Source of the DNA: Myrica gale
Taxonomy: Eukaryota; Streptophyta; Magnoliopsida; Fagales; Myricaceae
Assembly: GCA_963930655.1 (NCBI GenBank)
Contig: OZ005620.1
Coordinates: 20,713,001-20,777,000 of the forward strand
Length of the DNA: 64,000 nt
Reading direction: 5' to 3'
Position 1 is the first letter of the stretch, and each line of letters opens with the position of its first letter. Positions 61,701 through 64,000 of the stretch are shown here, one piece after another. The notes below the pieces were generated by a model that was given only the letters and a program-made list of their open reading frames with translations, ran no database searches and was not told the origin of the DNA. Position numbers and translations under genes: made by a program.

Positions 61701-63854
61701 AGGTGCACATAGAATTAACCGAAAACAAACCATTCTTAGAACATGTCCAAAGGATCTTATCTTCCTCCCCTCTCCTAAGCACCAAGCCATACAACAAGGA
61801 GAAAAACGCGGAGAATTCCTCCAACTCTCAATCATTAGCAGCCCTGACAAAAGAAACATTCCAGACTATAAGATCATCATTCCCCACCATACAATCTGCC
61901 ACCATAGCCTCCTTATTACGAGCCAAAGAATAAACCACTGGAAAAGTCAAAGACAAAGGATTATCACCACACCAAACATCTTGCCAAAACTAACCCTTTC
62001 GCCACTTCCCACCACAAACCTCATATTCTTACTGAAGAAATCTCACCCTTTGCAAATATATCGCCAAAGGCTAACTCCATAAGGTCCCCGAATAGAACGA
62101 GATCTCCAATCACCTCCCATATTTTGCAGCAATGACAAGCCTCCAAAGCCTATCCCTCTCATGAGCAAAACGCCATAACCACACTCAAAAGAGTCTTATT
62201 AAACATGGATAAATTCTGGATCCCCAAACCCCCACTAGGAAGAGAAGAACACACCAGCTCCCACTTCACAAGGTGGAATTTATGCACATTCTCATCGCTG
62301 CCCCAAAGGAAATCCCTCTGAATCTTTTCCAACCTCTTAGTCACTGCAACCGGAATAGGGAAAAGAGATAGGAAATAAGTCGGAAGGCACGAAATAGTAG
62401 ATTTAATAAGAGTAAGCCTACCACCCTTAGAAAGATACATCCTCTTCCAACCCGCTAGCCTCCTCTCCATCCTTTCGATAATCTCATCCCAAATGTGAAC
62501 ACACTTGAAACTCGCCCCCAACGGAAGGCCCAAATATGTCAAAGGAAGTGAAGACACCCCACAGATTTCAAGTTGGGAGATAAATCAATTTATGCAATCG
62601 TAAGTACTTCATTTTGGTTTGGGCAAGCCAATGTAGGGTATCATAACTTGATTACTGAATAATTCTAAACTTGAAACAAAATCTACCATGAAGGCTAAAT
62701 GCTTTTCATCATATCTGCCTCAACTTTCAAACTGCTTAAAAAGTCATGAATTTTCAATCCGCAAGTGGCGATTATCAACATATGCCCCTCCATCACACTT
62801 TTTTTACATGAATACTAATTGTCACCCAAATTCCTCAGATGTTTTTGCTTGGTGTAAGAAGAAACTATTTTTCTTTTATGAAAAGATTCCAAGAATAAAG
62901 TTAAACCAATTGATAGATCATAAGATAAGACAGAAAACCACAACCCTATTAAACAATTTAAAAAGAACCAAGTTGAGCAATAGAAACTTACTGTTCCCAT
63001 GATATCACTCACGTCTACCGATGCAAATTCACATGATAGGGCTGGAAAACTAACAAGACAATTGAGGGGAAATTAGTAAACTAGATTTATGAGAGAGGGG
63101 GGGGGGTAGTTGAGATTATTTAAAAAACTTAGAAGAATGAGATGCCAAGAAACCAAGTGAGAAGACAGAAAAATCAAATGTGGTAATTATAGTAAGGAGG
63201 CTTTGCTTCACCTGTCAATAATTTGATATACCTCACGTCCCCACAATACCACTAAACATGTCTGTGCACATATTTAGAAGACAAACATTTTTTTTTTTGA
63301 TAAACAGAAGTCACATAAACATAAATATATGTATAATTGTTCAAACCCATCCGGTGGACTGCCAAGCTACAAGTCCCACGACACAGGAGAGGGATTCTCC
63401 TCCACTGCTCATCACCTAACGTGTTGAATCCAACAAGTAAAAGACGCCTTCTTTTATTGTGAAAAACTTGTCAACTGAACCCCAATATCTCATCAACAAC
63501 AATTCAAGGTATCAATCAATTCATACTCTGTCTACACTATCAAAACCAGCCCCAAGTCCAACCCATTGATGAACTATGCATTCGTGTATACGGATGTTCG
63601 ACATTTCCGAAAGAGACAATAACACCAACTGCGGAAATATTATGCCAGTGTTTGTGTCTGTTTCTGTGTCTGTGTGCACGTGTGTTTGGTAAGACCTACA
63701 TTCATCTAAAAGATGACTCATCAAAATTTCAGAAGCAACTAAAATACCATAGAACTCACCTCATATTAAAATCAATTCGTAAGAAGTCTCCATCAGTACT
63801 CTTGTCTACAATGACCGTGGTAGATGTGCTGACAGTCAAATAATTATTCAATTC
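55707..63854 (-). CDS. Protein disulfide isomerase-like 5-4 (ERGIC/ERV fusion), 5' end outside window
   Basis: Thirteen exons in transcription order (63854-63760, 63049-62992, 60877-60693, 60557-60500, 59527-59487, 59362-59288, 58124-58068, 57426-57360, 57242-57096, 56846-56625, 56186-56034, 55941-55864, 55784-55707) give the last 437 residues in phase. The family is about 480 long, so one first exon with the N-terminal membrane anchor lies beyond 64000. The order is an ERGIC-N-like luminal part ([35 protein letters not shown]), then a thioredoxin domain ([24 protein letters not shown], a single active-site Cys), then an ERV41/46-like domain ([20 protein letters not shown]), and finally a C-terminal membrane segment. 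It is predicted to act in ER-Golgi cargo handling, not classical disulfide exchange. A LINE occupies the third visible intron-side gap. Confidence 0.93.
57907..57951. repeat. C15-AA-C6-T9-G13 homopolymer foldback
   Basis: Fifteen C, AA, six C, nine T and thirteen G follow one another, and the flanks CTT and AAG extend the pairing. The G and C tracts can form a hairpin with a T loop, a G-quadruplex or an i-motif. It lies in an intron of the PDI-like gene, between the exons at 57426-57360 and 58124-58068. Confidence 0.85.
61094..62565 (-). mobile_element. 5'-truncated L1-type LINE in an intron of the PDI-like gene
   Basis: The T10 run at 61094-61103 followed by GATAAGTAA is the reverse of a poly-A tail. 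In reverse the element encodes the end of an L1 ORF2. This consists of the post-catalytic reverse transcriptase segment ([38 protein letters not shown], frame 62557-62159) and, after frame breaks, the zf-RVT domain ([40 protein letters not shown]) ending [11 protein letters not shown]-like at 61165. Homology stops near 62565, so about two thirds of the element is missing. Several frame breaks show it is dead. No target duplication was found. Confidence 0.85.
61165..61824 (-). pseudogene. LINE ORF2 C-terminal zf-RVT domain
   Basis: A 219-residue open piece of the truncated LINE. It contains the zinc-binding reverse-transcriptase-associated domain with [18 protein letters not shown] (CxxC..H..C pattern) and the C-terminal tail [20 protein letters not shown]. 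It is relatively intact compared with the upstream reverse transcriptase part, but has no start of its own and is part of the dead element. Confidence 0.8.
63288..63460 (-). mobile_element. Possible retroelement 3' fragment
   Basis: A T11 run (63288-63298) followed by GATAAACAGAAGTCACATAA is similar in layout to the two LINE tails in this window, and a GC-richer segment follows (CCCATCCGGTGGACTGCC). There is no coding match, so it may be a SINE or LINE tail. It is in an intron of the PDI-like gene. Confidence 0.3.
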
Positions 63855-64000
63855 CTGTAAGATGAACATTTTTATTTAAATCAAGAAACAAAAATACTGA
63901 GTATAAGCAAAAGGTTCCCATGGCAGTCTGAAAAACATGAAAAGAAAAAAGAAAAGAAAAAATGGCAACAATATGGCCTACTTCCATCTAGGAAGTTGAA

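Overview
This is a plant nuclear window from a woody core eudicot. Every recognisable gene has plant-type GT..AG introns, the intergenic DNA is AT-rich, and nearly every gap holds plant transposon remnants (CACTA, hAT, MULE, L1-type LINE, tRNA-derived SINE, a TRIM-like LTR element). The 2S albumin resembles nut-tree (Fagales) 2S albumins in its signal peptide and in the RGEEM segment. I therefore infer Fagales or a close relative, but the sequence alone does not fix the species.

Layout. 0-3.3 kb: the 3' part of a CACTA transposon, then a 550-bp MULE-type element. 4-5.3 kb: a hydrophobic ORF of unknown origin and a broken kelch-repeat pseudogene. 5.6-6.3 kb: a 2S albumin seed-storage gene (minus) with seed-type promoter motifs. 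6.6-8.7 kb: a complete hAT insertion with its 8-bp target duplication and an internally deleted transposase. 10.7-12 kb: two MULE-type MITEs, the second ending at the eIF1 core promoter. 13.2-14.8 kb: eIF1 (SUI1). 17.7-18.6 kb: a single-repeat R3-MYB with a degraded bHLH-contact motif. 23.0-25.6 kb: thiamine thiazole synthase THI4. 28.2-32.9 kb: a DDRGK/UFBP1 gene with a LINE and a MITE in its introns. 34.2-36.8 kb: a COBRA-like protein. 37.3-38.6 kb: RNase H, SINE and TRIM-like debris. 38.9-48.6 kb: a TBC-domain Rab-GAP (minus, 12 coding exons) with a SINE in intron 2. 49.5-52.3 kb: a MULE MITE and a 2.2-kb Pack-MULE-like element carrying a coatomer zeta fragment. 53.9-54.9 kb: an early-nodulin-like phytocyanin. 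55.7 kb to the right edge: a PDI-like 5-4 gene (minus, 5' end outside the window) with a LINE in an intron.

The genes are mostly unrelated housekeeping and secretory functions and do not form an operon or cluster. Their order matters: 2S albumin, eIF1, THI4, DDRGK, COBRA-like, TBC and PDIL5-4 together match, from memory of the Arabidopsis annotation, two duplicated Arabidopsis segments (around At4g27080-At4g27170 and At5g54740-At5g54780), each of which keeps only part of the set. DDRGK, PDIL5-4 and the coatomer fragment relate to the ER and secretory route, but I see no functional linkage.

I found no exotic new system. The most interesting items are the coatomer-zeta Pack-MULE, the R3-MYB with a broken bHLH motif, the MITE at the eIF1 promoter, the merged microsynteny, and several unusual hairpins. 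Exon borders were read by eye from splice sites, reading phase and remembered family sequence, not from transcripts.
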